A stretch of 36,294 bases of DNA from an uncultured Eubacteriales bacterium (GCA_900317765.1 ONID01000022.1:1-36294), one strand, 5' to 3'. Counted from the first letter of the stretch, positions 17,012-25,935 are shown. The notes: generated from the sequence alone by a model not told the origin. Made by a program: numbers and translations.

Positions 17012-17746
17012 ATGTCAGAGGAAATCAGAATAAAGGGCAGCGGCGAAAAAAACGACGCCGAAAACGAGCTTTCTGCGGGAGAGGGCTTTTCTAAAGACGA
17101 ACTCAGTCAGATAGAACAGACTGCCACCATTACTTCCGCCAGAGGAAAGCATATCATTCACTGTCTGTCCATCATCGGGCAGGTGGAGGGACATCAGGAA
17201 CTCCCGTCGCCCGCCAAGACGACGAAATATGAGCATATTATGCCTCAGCTTGTCGCCGTGGAGGAAGCCGAGGACATCGAGGGACTTATCATTCTGCTCA
17301 ATACCGTCGGAGGCGATGTGGAAGCGGGTCTTGCTCTGTCCGAACTGATCGCAGGCATGAAAACGCCCACGGTTTCGCTTGTTCTGGGCGGAGGACATTC
17401 CATAGGTGTGCCGCTGGCGGTTTCCGCGAAACGCTCCTTTATCGTGCCGTCGGCCACCATGACCATTCATCCCGTCAGAATGAGCGGTCTTGTGCTGGGA
17501 GTGCCGCAGACGATGACTTATTTTGAAAAAATGCAGGAGCGCATCAGCCGTTTTGTGGAGGCGAATTCAGGCATGACCGCAGAGAGATTCAACGAACTTT
17601 CACGCAGAACGGGAGAGCTTGTGATGGATATCGGCACCGTACTGGACGGCGACCAGGCGGTAAAGGAAGGTCTGATCGACGAGCTCGGTTCGCTCAGCAG
17701 CGCGATTTCTTCCCTTTACTCGATGATCGAGTCGGTCAGCCAATGA
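17012..17746 (+). CDS. tepA: ClpP-fold serine protease TepA (YmfB)
   Basis: TepA is a ClpP-like/signal-peptide-peptidase-like serine protease; in Bacillus it is implicated in secretion and lies near spoIIIE. The 244-residue product has the ClpP fold landmarks: IEGLIILLNTVGGDVEAGLA, the nucleophile S130 in GGGHSIGVPLAV, and H153 in ATMTIHPVR. The N-terminal 40 residues are polar and charged with no signal peptide, so it is probably cytoplasmic. ATG 17012 is chosen, 10 bases after GAAGGA; an earlier ATG at 16994 and the frame start at 16952 lack ribosome sites, and the latter is close to the promoter. The same neighbourhood (tepA, then a SpoIIIE-type translocase) occurs in Bacillus; here uppP lies between them. 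Confidence 0.9.
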   Translation: MSEEIRIKGSGEKNDAENELSAGEGFSKDELSQIEQTATITSARGKHIIHCLSIIGQVEGHQELPSPAKTTKYEHIMPQLVAVEEAEDIEGLIILLNTVGGDVEAGLALSELIAGMKTPTVSLVLGGGHSIGVPLAVSAKRSFIVPSATMTIHPVRMSGLVLGVPQTMTYFEKMQERISRFVEANSGMTAERFNELSRRTGELVMDIGTVLDGDQAVKEGLIDELGSLSSAISSLYSMIESVSQ

Positions 17747-17836
17747 TTTGACGTTTTTTGCAGAGAAACCGGAGATTTGCTTTACGCTGTCTCTGGTTTA
17801 CATAAAAGAAACAACTAAGAAAGAGGTACATAATCT

Positions 17837-18793
17837 ATGAGCATCTTGGAAGCCATTATTCAGGGCATCGTGCAGGGATTGACCGAGTTCCTGCCGGTAT
17901 CGAGCAGCGGGCATCTTTCGCTTGTGCAGCACATTCTTCCCTCCACATCGGGCGGTAACAACGACGTGGGCAATCAGGCGTTCTCGCTCTTTCTGCACTT
18001 CGGCACATTGTTGGCGGTTTTTATCGTCTACCGTGAGATCATCTGGAAAATGATTCTGGAATTTTTCAGCATGTGCAAGGAATTATTCACCGGTAAATTT
18101 GTCTGGAAGCTCGACCGTATGAACAAGGAACGCAGAATGGTTGTTTTTGTGGTGGTCGCTTCGGCTTTTGCCATTCTTCTTTTCCTGCCCGTGCTGGGAT
18201 GGATGGGACTGGAAACCGGCGGCGAGCCTGTCAAGAAGTTCTCCGATCTCGCCGAGTATTTTTCCAACGACAACAGCATTATGGCGGAGGGCATTTTCTT
18301 TACCTTCACAGGCATACTGATCCTGCTGGCCACTGTGTTTGAATACCGTATCGGGAATTCGCCTAAGAACGAGGAAGACGTCATCACCATGAGAAACGCC
18401 TGCGCGATGGGCATCGGACAGTGCATTGCCGCCATGCCGGGCATCAGCCGCTCCGGCACAACCACCACCGTGGGTATGCTGACCGGCGCAGAAAAGAACA
18501 CCGCCCTCGAATTCTCGTTTATCATGGGCATTCCCGCCGTTCTTGCGGCCAATCTGCTTGAAGTAAAAGACACCGACTGGTCAACTGTCAGCGGTTCCAC
18601 TGTCGCTGCCATTATCGTAGGCGTGATCGTTTCTGCGGTCGTGGGTGTTCTTGCCATTAAATTCCTCAAGTGGATTGTCTCCAATGACAAGTTCCATTAT
18701 TTTGGCTATTATTGCCTGGTTTTGGGAATAGCGGTGATCATCATCGCCAGCATTGAGCGCGTTCTCGGAACCACATTTTCTTTCGGCAAATGA
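17837..18793 (+). CDS. uppP: Undecaprenyl-diphosphatase UppP (BacA)
   Basis: Membrane enzyme that dephosphorylates undecaprenyl diphosphate, recycling the lipid carrier for peptidoglycan; excess gives bacitracin resistance. The 318-residue product opens with QGIVQGLTEFLPVSSSGHL (E17, S22-S24, H26), and carries the second active-site motif PGISRSGTTTT (about 201-211, catalytic R205). Several hydrophobic segments are spread along the chain. It is longer than the usual 265-280 residues; the extra length is a charged segment with an added hydrophobic stretch at about residues 75-165. AAGAAAGAGGT precedes the ATG. A weak hairpin (about 17767-17800) lies between tepA and uppP without a clear T-tract, so co-transcription is possible. 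Confidence 0.94.
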   Translation: MSILEAIIQGIVQGLTEFLPVSSSGHLSLVQHILPSTSGGNNDVGNQAFSLFLHFGTLLAVFIVYREIIWKMILEFFSMCKELFTGKFVWKLDRMNKERRMVVFVVVASAFAILLFLPVLGWMGLETGGEPVKKFSDLAEYFSNDNSIMAEGIFFTFTGILILLATVFEYRIGNSPKNEEDVITMRNACAMGIGQCIAAMPGISRSGTTTTVGMLTGAEKNTALEFSFIMGIPAVLAANLLEVKDTDWSTVSGSTVAAIIVGVIVSAVVGVLAIKFLKWIVSNDKFHYFGYYCLVLGIAVIIIASIERVLGTTFSFGK

Positions 18794-18800
18794 TTTCCGA

Positions 18801-18867
18801 CCTATAAGCGAGCGGGAAGACTGTCCGTCAATCTGCGCGGCGCAGTATTCCCGCTCGTGTTTATAGG
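18801..18867. terminator. Large stem-loop between uppP and spoIIIE, probable terminator
   Basis: CCTATAA (18801-18807) pairs with TTATAGG (18861-18867), and CGAGCGGGAA (18809-18818) pairs with TTCCCGCTCG (18848-18857), with ACTG/CAGT further in. The following CTTTATTTAGTTTT is T-rich but interrupted. This long stem right after the uppP stop most likely ends its transcript. Confidence 0.7.
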
Positions 18868-18926
18868 CTTTATTTAGTTTTATCATTCTATTTCCAGTCA
18901 ATTGATTATGAGGTACAGATACTAAT

Positions 18927-21900
18927 ATGTCAGAAAACACAGGCAACAAAAAAATGAAACCTCCGTCTTTGAAAAAAAAGCCGGGTCAAAGAAAAATATC
19001 CAGGCGTTCTTCCGGAACAAAGGGGTCAGGCGTTAATCTAAAGAAGAAAAAAATCAGAAAAGGCTTGATTGAGGAAAATTCTCCGGGCGAGCAGATTAAA
19101 ATTGAAGATATTATGGATGAGTCAGCCGATGACAACGCTGCGCCGGCTCCAAAGCCGAAAAAGCACAACCATGCACCCTCTGACAGTGAGCAAAAACCGC
19201 AGGAGCCTGCTTTCAGTGAGGAAAATAACGGTGATGATACCGCCGCTGCATTTAATTCGGATATCGGCGGACAGATTAGCTGGAGAAAACAGGCAAGCTC
19301 TATAGGCGTTTGGATGTTTTCGGTGATCATGCTTGCTCTGACGTTTTTTCCCGGGGAAAGTCTGTGGAATTTGCTTCACCGTCTGATTCTCGGCGTGCTG
19401 GGATTCAAAGCGTTTCTCTGGGCAGGGCTTCTGATATTTTTCGGTTATCTGCTGACCAAGCAGATCAAAGAGGATGAAATACTTAATATTCTCCGTCCCA
19501 CAGCCGGAATCATACTGATCTCGGATGTGCTCGGATATATACTCATACAGTCCGACAGTTATCGCAGCGTTTACAATGAACTATCGTTCAGTTATGGTCA
19601 GCTGTTGCTGCAGATGCTGAGCGACGGCGAAAAGGTCGGCGGTTCGGGACTGCTGGCGGGTGTTATAGGCGAGATATTTATCTTTATTGCCGGAAAAACC
19701 GGCGGCGCGATCATTGCGGTCATACTGATGTCGGCACTGATCATGGTTCTCTCCAGAACAGGTCCGATGGAATTATTCAATCACACCAAACGCATTATCA
19801 AGAATCTGTTTGACCCGGAGTTTTATAGGAAGCTGTTTGACGGCGAGACAGTGATCAGAACGGTGTTTGATACATCCGAATTCTTTGAAGACGAAGACGA
19901 TCATGACGTTGAGGTTTCCGTGGAAGACAAACCGGAAGTTACGGAACTTTCTGCTGCTGACGAAGAAGCTGCGGAAGCAGGCATTTCGGATGAAGACAGT
20001 GCAGGAGAGAGCCTCAGCGAAATAGTAAGGGCTGTTTCACTGAAAAAGAAAAAGAAGAAGCTCACCAAAGCCGAGCAGATACAGGCGGAAAGCGAAGAGT
20101 TCACAAAGCAGGTGGAATCGGGCGCTGCCCCTTCCGAAGCAGCAGACGAAAAGGAATACAAATATCCCACCGTCCGACTGCTGATCCCACCCAAAAACAC
20201 CAATTCCGCCAACGACATCCAGGAGCTGACCGAGACAGCCGAGAAGCTGATCAAGACGCTCGACGAATACGGGGTGAAGGCATCCATCTCAGACATCAGC
20301 CGCGGTCCGACCGTCACACGCTATGAGATTAAACCTGCACCCGGTGTCAAGATCAACAAAATCACTAATCTGTCCAACGACATTGCCCTGCGTCTTGCGG
20401 CGCAGTCGATCAGAATAGAGGCTCCGATTCCCGGCAAAGCGGCGGTGGGCATCGAGATACCCAACCAGAACAAGCAGATGGTGCGCATCCGGGAGATCAT
20501 TGGTTCCAAGGAATTTGAAGAAGCCAAAGGCTCCCTCACGGTGGTTCTGGGCAAGGACATCGAAGGCAACATCGTGCTCTGCGACCTTACCAAAATGCCG
20601 CATCTGCTCATCGCGGGCTCTACCGGTTCGGGTAAATCGGTCTGCGTCAATTCCATGCTGATCAGCCTTCTCTACAAATACTCCCCCGAAGACGTGCGCA
20701 TGGTGCTGATCGACCCCAAGTCGGTTGAATTCGACATGTACAACGGCATACCGCACCTGCTGGTGCCGGTCGTCTGCGAGCCCAAGAAAGCCGCCGGTGC
20801 GCTGCAATGGGCAGTCAGCGAAATGCTCAAGCGCTACACCATGCTCAAGGAACGCAGCGTCAGAAACATCGACGGTTACAACCGTCTGGCGGAAGAGACA
20901 AAGGAATTCGACAAGCTCTGCCGTATTGTCATTGTCATTGACGAAATGGCGGATCTGATGATCGCTTCCCCGAAGGAAGTGGAAGATGCGATTGCACGAC
21001 TGGCTGCTATGGCGCGAGCAGCCGGCATGTACATGGTGCTTGCCACGCAGCGTCCTTCCGTCGACGTTATCACGGGCACCATCAAGAACAACATCCCCAG
21101 CCGAATCGCGCTGGCGGTATCGTCGCAGGTTGACTCGAGAACCATTCTCGACGAAGGCGGCGCGGAAAACCTCATCGGCTACGGCGATATGCTCTATCAT
21201 CCGATGGGTTCGAGCAAGCACATCCGAGTACAGGGATGTTTTGTGGACGACGCCGAGGTGGACAGAGTCATCCGGTTCGTCAAGCAGAACGGGCTTGCGG
21301 AATATGACGACACCATCGCCGACGAGATCGAACGCAATTCGCTCGATGGTTCGGGTGACAGCTCCGCCGAATTCGAGGGCAAGGACGAATTCTTTGAAAA
21401 GGCGGTCGAGGTGGTCACCGAAGCGGGACAGGCGTCCACATCCATGCTCCAGCGGCGTCTGGGCGTGGGCTACGCACGCGCCGGAAGGATCATTGACCAG
21501 CTCGAAGAGCACGGCATCATCGGCCCGCATGAAGGCTCCAAACCGAGAGCCGTACTTATCACGAGAACACAGTGGATGGAAATGACCATGAGCCGCACGC
21601 ATTCCGGTAAGAACGATCCGCTGATTCGCAACAACAGCGAATTTGCCGCCCAGACGCTTGACGCGGGTCATGAGGAAATCGCCGCCCGTCAGTCGGAATT
21701 CTTCAACGCCGAAACCGAGGACTTCTTCGACGAGGAAGAAGAGGAGTATGCCGAGCAGATTGCTTCCGTTCCCGAAGCAGACAATGCCCCGCAAGACGTC
21801 CAAGAGGAATCCGACGGTGACGAAGCGGATGATCCGGATAAATCAGACGAGAACTCTGATGAAGCGGAAGCAGAGAACGATGCCGCTGCGGCAAAAGACG

Positions 21901-22628
21901 ACGGCGTCATTGATGTGGAATTTGAAGAGGTCGTGCCAAATGAGAAGGACGGACAGCTGTCCGAATCCTCCGCTGCCGCGCCAAAAGACATCAGGCAGTA
22001 TATTCTTGAAAAAAAAGCGGCACGATTAAAGGAACTGGAAGCCAGCCGTGCGGAAGAAAACATGCCTGTCAGCCATGATGAGCCGCAAATGGAACAGGTA
22101 CAGCAGAAGCCCAAGAAGCCGAAGGAATCACCTGTCGGTTCTCCTGTTTCCAAAAAGGAGAAGCCTGCCAAGCCGTCATCCTCGCCGAGGGATTTTTCGG
22201 TATTTTTCGACGATGAACCGGATGAAATGGATGACTTCTTTAATTTCTCGCGGTCGGTCAAAAAAGAAAGTACCGAGTGGGAACCCCTTCGGAGACCCAA
22301 ACCTTCAGCGAAGGAGGATATTCCTCCGTGGGAGGAACTGCCACAGCCGGACATTTCGGAAATTGCCACGGAATACGGCGATGATATGAAACCTTTTTCC
22401 GATGCGACTGATGTTCCGCCGTGGGATGAGCAGGCTGTTCCCTCTGTTTCCGAAATCATTCCGGAATACGTGAGTAACGATCGTCATAGTGAATTGCCGG
22501 AGCGGGAAACCAAAACCCTTCCGGAAAAGAAAGAAAACACATACAGAAGCGATGCAGGTTCCGCTGACGACGACGATGACGATCTGTTTGACGATGTAAT
22601 GTCGTCTCCGTGGATCAAGAAACTATAA
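18927..22628 (+). CDS. SpoIIIE/FtsK-type DNA translocase with a long disordered C-terminal extension
   Basis: Septum-anchored hexameric motor that pumps chromosomal DNA into the forespore and clears DNA from division septa. The 1233-residue product has a very basic N-terminus (Lys/Arg-rich, about 1-50), a polar acidic stretch, about four membrane segments (roughly 122-285), an acidic linker with a KKKKKK-like patch, and the motor: Walker A AGSTGSGKSVCVNS (about 563-576), Walker B IVIVIDEMADLM (D672), QRPSVDVITG, and the winged-helix gamma domain (about 820-880, LQRRLGVGYARAGRI). SpoIIIE/FtsK normally ends there (B. subtilis about 790 residues). Here roughly 350 further residues follow, rich in Glu, Asp, Ser and Pro, with a repeated IPPWEE / VPPWDE motif and an end DDDDDLFDDVM-SSPWIKKL. 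ATG 18927 follows GAGGT at about 12 bases. Confidence 0.92.
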   Translation: MSENTGNKKMKPPSLKKKPGQRKISRRSSGTKGSGVNLKKKKIRKGLIEENSPGEQIKIEDIMDESADDNAAPAPKPKKHNHAPSDSEQKPQEPAFSEENNGDDTAAAFNSDIGGQISWRKQASSIGVWMFSVIMLALTFFPGESLWNLLHRLILGVLGFKAFLWAGLLIFFGYLLTKQIKEDEILNILRPTAGIILISDVLGYILIQSDSYRSVYNELSFSYGQLLLQMLSDGEKVGGSGLLAGVIGEIFIFIAGKTGGAIIAVILMSALIMVLSRTGPMELFNHTKRIIKNLFDPEFYRKLFDGETVIRTVFDTSEFFEDEDDHDVEVSVEDKPEVTELSAADEEAAEAGISDEDSAGESLSEIVRAVSLKKKKKKLTKAEQIQAESEEFTKQVESGAAPSEAADEKEYKYPTVRLLIPPKNTNSANDIQELTETAEKLIKTLDEYGVKASISDISRGPTVTRYEIKPAPGVKINKITNLSNDIALRLAAQSIRIEAPIPGKAAVGIEIPNQNKQMVRIREIIGSKEFEEAKGSLTVVLGKDIEGNIVLCDLTKMPHLLIAGSTGSGKSVCVNSMLISLLYKYSPEDVRMVLIDPKSVEFDMYNGIPHLLVPVVCEPKKAAGALQWAVSEMLKRYTMLKERSVRNIDGYNRLAEETKEFDKLCRIVIVIDEMADLMIASPKEVEDAIARLAAMARAAGMYMVLATQRPSVDVITGTIKNNIPSRIALAVSSQVDSRTILDEGGAENLIGYGDMLYHPMGSSKHIRVQGCFVDDAEVDRVIRFVKQNGLAEYDDTIADEIERNSLDGSGDSSAEFEGKDEFFEKAVEVVTEAGQASTSMLQRRLGVGYARAGRIIDQLEEHGIIGPHEGSKPRAVLITRTQWMEMTMSRTHSGKNDPLIRNNSEFAAQTLDAGHEEIAARQSEFFNAETEDFFDEEEEEYAEQIASVPEADNAPQDVQEESDGDEADDPDKSDENSDEAEAENDAAAAKDDGVIDVEFEEVVPNEKDGQLSESSAAAPKDIRQYILEKKAARLKELEASRAEENMPVSHDEPQMEQVQQKPKKPKESPVGSPVSKKEKPAKPSSSPRDFSVFFDDEPDEMDDFFNFSRSVKKESTEWEPLRRPKPSAKEDIPPWEELPQPDISEIATEYGDDMKPFSDATDVPPWDEQAVPSVSEIIPEYVSNDRHSELPERETKTLPEKKENTYRSDAGSADDDDDDLFDDVMSSPWIKKL

Positions 22629-22644
22629 TGAAGGGGCTGGGATT

Positions 22645-24567
22645 TTGGCATTCTTACCCGTTTCAGCACAAGAGATCAGAGAATTAGGCTGGGATTTTGT
22701 GGATTTCGTCTACGTTTCGGGCGACGCCTACGTGGATCACCCGAGCTTCGGCGTGGCGATTATTTCCCGTATTCTTGAAGCAAAGGGTTATCGGGTGGCT
22801 GTTCTTGCTCAGCCCGATGTAAAAAATCCCGATGATTTTATGCAGTTCGGAAAGCCGCGTCTCGGCTTTCTGGTGACGGCAGGCAATATCGACTCAATGG
22901 TAGCCCATTACACCGCCGCCAAAAAGAAGCGCAGTGAGGACGCGTTCAGTCCCGGCGGTCGTCCGGGCAAACGCCCTGACCGTGCGACCATCGTCTACAG
23001 CAGGCTTTGCCGCCAGGCATACCCGGACGTTCCGATCATTATCGGCGGTCTGGAAGCCTCGCTGCGACGCTTTGCCAATTACGATTACTGGGACGACGAA
23101 GTCAAGCCGTCTATTCTGATTGAATCAGGCGCGGATATTCTTTCGTTCGGCATGGGCGAATACTCCATGATGGAGATTGCGTCACGCCTTGCGGCGGGAG
23201 AGGATGTTTCCGCGATCACGGAAGTGAGAGGGACGTGCGTTGCCATTCCTGTGGAACGATATGTCCCGTCTTCGGTGGCGGAGTGTCCTTCCTATGAGCA
23301 GGTCTGCGCCTCCAAGAGGGAATACGCTGTTTCCTGCCGCATCGAGCAGGACGAACAGGACGCCGTGCATGGCAGGAAGATCATTCAGCGACACGGCGAC
23401 GTGATTCTGGTGCAGAATCCCCCTATGCGTCCCATCTCCACGGAGGACTTCGACTGGGTGTATGAGCTGCCCTACGAACGCACCTATCATCCCATGTACG
23501 AGCCGCTGGGCGGCGTTCCGGCGATCAAGGAAGTCGAATTTTCCATCATCCATAACCGCGGCTGTTTCGGCGCCTGCGCCTTCTGCTCGCTGGCTTTCCA
23601 TCAGGGGCGGCAGATCTCCACACGCAGCATTGAATCGGTGGTGCGGGAGGCGGAAATGCTGACCCACAAGCCGGGCTTCAAGGGCTACATCCACGATGTC
23701 GGAGGACCCACGGCAAACTTCCGTATCCACTCCTGCAAAAAGCAGGACAAGGCGGGAATGTGCCGCGGCGGAAAACGGTGCCTTGCGCCGCAGCCCTGTC
23801 CGGCGCTGCAGGTGGACCACAGCGAATTTCTGGAAATGCTGCGCAGGGTGCGCGCTGTGCCAAAAGTCAAAAAGGTATTCGTGCGCTCCGGCATCCGTTT
23901 TGACTACCTTATATTGGAAAAGGACCCGCAGGTCATGCGTGAGCTGATCGAATTCCATGTCAGCGGCCAGCTGAAGGTCGCCCCCGAGCACTGCTCGACG
24001 CAGGTGCTTGACCGCATGGGAAAGCCTCATTTTGAGGTCTACAGGAAATTCGCCAAGGAATTCTACGGCATCACCGAGGAGATAGGGAAGAAGCAGTTTC
24101 TCGTACCGTACCTCATGAGTTCCCATCCGGGAAGCACGGTCAACGACGCGATCGAACTGTCGCTTTTCCTGAAAAAGGAGCATCTGCATCCCGAGCAGGT
24201 GCAGGATTTTTATCCCACGCCTGGCACCATCTCCACCTGCATATTTTACACGGGACTCGACCCCTACACGCTGGAAAAGGTCTACGTCCCGCGCACACCG
24301 GAGGAAAAGGCGCTGCAAAGGGCGCTGCTGCAATACTTCCGTCCGGAGAATCACGATATAGTGGAGCAGGCACTCATCAGGGCGGGACGCACCGACCTGA
24401 TAGGCAATTCTCCGTCCTGTCTGATACGTCCTTCCCAGAAATACCGACAGGCACAGGCAGCTTCCAGCAGTGCAAAAACGGGCAAGCCGCAGACAAGGAG
24501 CAGCGGCAAAAAGAGTCCCATACGCAGCATCAGCAAGAACAAAGGCAAAAAGAAAGGCAAGAAATAA
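22645..24567 (+). CDS. YgiQ-family radical SAM protein (UPF0313)
   Basis: A 640-residue iron-sulfur radical-SAM protein of the YgiQ family, whose reaction is not known. The cluster motif is C307-FGA-C311-AF-C314 within the region NRGCFGACAFCSLAFHQGR. Other family marks are YVDHPSFGVAII near the N-terminus, IIGGLEASLRRFANYDYWDD, GGPTANF, and the C-terminal DFYPTPGTISTCIFYTGLDP. A very basic, Lys/Ser-rich tail of about 50 residues ends the protein. The start is TTG 22645: AAGGGG lies 8 bases upstream and the sequence from there matches the family N-terminus; the ATG at 22628 is out of frame. It begins 17 bases after the translocase, likely the same transcript. The stop overlaps the next ATG (TAATG). 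Confidence 0.9.
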   Translation: MAFLPVSAQEIRELGWDFVDFVYVSGDAYVDHPSFGVAIISRILEAKGYRVAVLAQPDVKNPDDFMQFGKPRLGFLVTAGNIDSMVAHYTAAKKKRSEDAFSPGGRPGKRPDRATIVYSRLCRQAYPDVPIIIGGLEASLRRFANYDYWDDEVKPSILIESGADILSFGMGEYSMMEIASRLAAGEDVSAITEVRGTCVAIPVERYVPSSVAECPSYEQVCASKREYAVSCRIEQDEQDAVHGRKIIQRHGDVILVQNPPMRPISTEDFDWVYELPYERTYHPMYEPLGGVPAIKEVEFSIIHNRGCFGACAFCSLAFHQGRQISTRSIESVVREAEMLTHKPGFKGYIHDVGGPTANFRIHSCKKQDKAGMCRGGKRCLAPQPCPALQVDHSEFLEMLRRVRAVPKVKKVFVRSGIRFDYLILEKDPQVMRELIEFHVSGQLKVAPEHCSTQVLDRMGKPHFEVYRKFAKEFYGITEEIGKKQFLVPYLMSSHPGSTVNDAIELSLFLKKEHLHPEQVQDFYPTPGTISTCIFYTGLDPYTLEKVYVPRTPEEKALQRALLQYFRPENHDIVEQALIRAGRTDLIGNSPSCLIRPSQKYRQAQAASSSAKTGKPQTRSSGKKSPIRSISKNKGKKKGKK

Positions 24568-25523
24568 TGACATTTACCAAAAGCAAAAAACAGCTTCGCA
24601 GACTGATCAGCATCACTCTTTCGGTTTTCATCATTGCAACATCGGCATTGTTATGCGGATGTTCTGAGGAAGATGCGAACGCGTGGCTCAATGAACTGTT
24701 CGGGATGCTCAAATACGAGGTTTACGGAGACTCCATCGAAGGTGAGATCAAGCTGAAAATGCACGTCATCGACGTGGGACAGGGCGATGCGATCCTGATG
24801 CAGTGCGGAGAGAAAAACGTTTTGATCGATTGCGGTGAAAACGGAATGGGAGACACCGTTCTCGAATACCTCAACTGGGCAGGCGTTTCACACCTCGACT
24901 GGATCATTGGAACACATCCCCATTCCGATCACATTGGCGGTATGGATACGGTGATCAAGAGCAAGGACATTACCATTGACCACGTCATGATGCCGCAGAC
25001 AGCAAAGGAAATCACACCCACCACGATGACCTACACCGAGGTGCTCACCGCCATCAAGAAAAAGAATTTGAAAATCACCCGACCTGTTCCGGGCACGGAA
25101 TATGACCTGGACGGAGTCACAATGCTGGTGCTTTCTCCCGCAAAAAACGCGAAATATGAAGAACTGAACGATTATTCCATCGTGCTGAAATTCACTTACA
25201 AGAATGTTTCGGTCATTACCGGCGGAGACGCCTCCAGGAATATAGAGCAGCAGATCATTTCGCGTGATTACGATCTCAGCGCCGATATTTACAAGGTGTC
25301 CCACCACGGGGGAAGAGACGGCAATTCACAGGCTTATCTCGATGAGATAAACCCAAGATACGCGGTGATCTCGGTGGGGGAGGACAACAAATACGGTCAT
25401 CCCAAGAGCGAAATCCTCAAAAGACTCAGCAAAATGAACTGCGAAGTTTACCGGACCGATCTTCACGGAAATATCGTTTTTGAATCGGACGGAAAGAATA
25501 TTTCGGTTATTGTGGAAAAATAA
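24567..25523 (+). CDS. ComEC-like metallo-beta-lactamase-fold lipoprotein
   Basis: A 318-residue exported hydrolase resembling the C-terminal MBL domain of the competence protein ComEC. It starts with a basic N-region and hydrophobic stretch, then a lipobox ending at C32 (LLCGC), so it is probably a lipoprotein on the outer face of the membrane. The MBL core begins MHVIDVGQGDAILMQ, with metal ligands H117, H119, D121, H122 (GTHPHSDHIGG), then VITGGDAS and YKVSHHGGRDGN, and HPKSE near the end. DNA or nucleotide hydrolysis is plausible from ComEC work but unproven. It lacks the ComEC membrane channel. A DUF3006 gene follows at once, a pairing common in Clostridia. The start ATG overlaps the ygiQ stop; the Shine-Dalgarno is weak (AAAGGCAAG). 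Confidence 0.88.
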   Translation: MTFTKSKKQLRRLISITLSVFIIATSALLCGCSEEDANAWLNELFGMLKYEVYGDSIEGEIKLKMHVIDVGQGDAILMQCGEKNVLIDCGENGMGDTVLEYLNWAGVSHLDWIIGTHPHSDHIGGMDTVIKSKDITIDHVMMPQTAKEITPTTMTYTEVLTAIKKKNLKITRPVPGTEYDLDGVTMLVLSPAKNAKYEELNDYSIVLKFTYKNVSVITGGDASRNIEQQIISRDYDLSADIYKVSHHGGRDGNSQAYLDEINPRYAVISVGEDNKYGHPKSEILKRLSKMNCEVYRTDLHGNIVFESDGKNISVIVEK

Positions 25524-25555
25524 CCGAATGAAAAACAAAAAGGAGCGTTGAAAAA

Positions 25556-25777
25556 ATGAGACATCTCACTGTTGACAGGATAGACGGCATATATGCCATC
25601 TGCGAAGACAAGGAACGCAAGATGTTTGCGATTCCGAAGGGAGAGCTTCCCGCCAATCTCCGCGAGGGAGATAAGATAGACATTGACAACGAGGGCGTAG
25701 TCTCCGTCAACGGAAAGGCGACCGAGGCATCCCGCGCCAATGTCAGACGCAAAGAGGACGAGTTGTTTGAAAACTGA
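25556..25777 (+). CDS. DUF3006-family small protein
   Basis: A 73-residue protein of the DUF3006 type: it begins with a short strand-rich segment (VDRIDGIYAICEDKE), then PKGELPANLREGDKI, followed by a basic C-terminal tail ending RRKEDELFEN. No function is established for the family; members are small and usually lie directly behind a ComEC-like MBL protein, as here (32 bases apart), so it may assist or regulate that hydrolase. AAAAGGAGCG gives a strong ribosome site for ATG 25556. A GC-rich hairpin follows 32 bases after the stop. There is no membrane segment or signal peptide. Confidence 0.82.
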   Translation: MRHLTVDRIDGIYAICEDKERKMFAIPKGELPANLREGDKIDIDNEGVVSVNGKATEASRANVRRKEDELFEN

Positions 25778-25809
25778 CGGAAATAAAATATTTTATGAGT
25801 TTTCCACAG

Positions 25810-25847
25810 GGCGGCAACGCTGTATTTTACGGCGCTGCCGCCTGTTT
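25810..25847 (+). terminator. Probable terminator after the DUF3006 gene
   Basis: GGCGGCA (25810-25816) pairs with TGCCGCC (25836-25842), extended inward by GC pairs, followed by TG and TTTT (25844-25847). The T-tract is short. It separates this operon from the nrdD promoter region. Confidence 0.65.
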
Positions 25848-25882
25848 TCCACCGTTCCGGAAGAGGGAAGTTTCTTAATTAA

Positions 25883-25929
25883 AATCAATATATAGTAAAA
25901 AAACACTTGCAATTGCGCATATGTTGTGT
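25883..25929 (+). promoter_or_regulatory. Two NrdR-like boxes upstream of nrdD
   Basis: Box 1 (25883-25898) has the core CAATATATAG (25886-25895), a perfect fit to the NrdR core CwATATATwG. Box 2 (25914-25929), ending ATATGTTGTGT, matches the right half. The cores are 31 bases apart, the three-turn spacing typical of tandem NrdR sites. Box 2 lies between the -35 and -10 elements, so binding would block transcription when dATP is plentiful. Box 2 is degenerate on its left side. Confidence 0.7.
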
Positions 25930-25935
25930 TATAAT
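25907..25935 (+). promoter_or_regulatory. Sigma-A promoter of nrdD
   Basis: TTGCAA (25907-25912), 17-base spacer, TATAAT (25930-25935), preceded by an extended -10 TG (25927-25928). The leader to the nrdD start is about 95 bases. The 12 bases TTGTGTTATAAT at the -10 are identical to those of the tepA promoter. Confidence 0.85.

Noticed and set aside
17767..17800. AAACCGGAGA / TCTCTGGTTT hairpin between tepA and uppP
   Set aside because: The stem is plausible (one G-U pair) but there is no T-tract after it, so I do not call it a terminator.
20289..21803. A 504-codon open frame on the - strand
   Set aside because: It lies fully antisense to the motor domain of the SpoIIIE/FtsK gene, has no recognisable protein features, and is a by-product of GC-biased codons.
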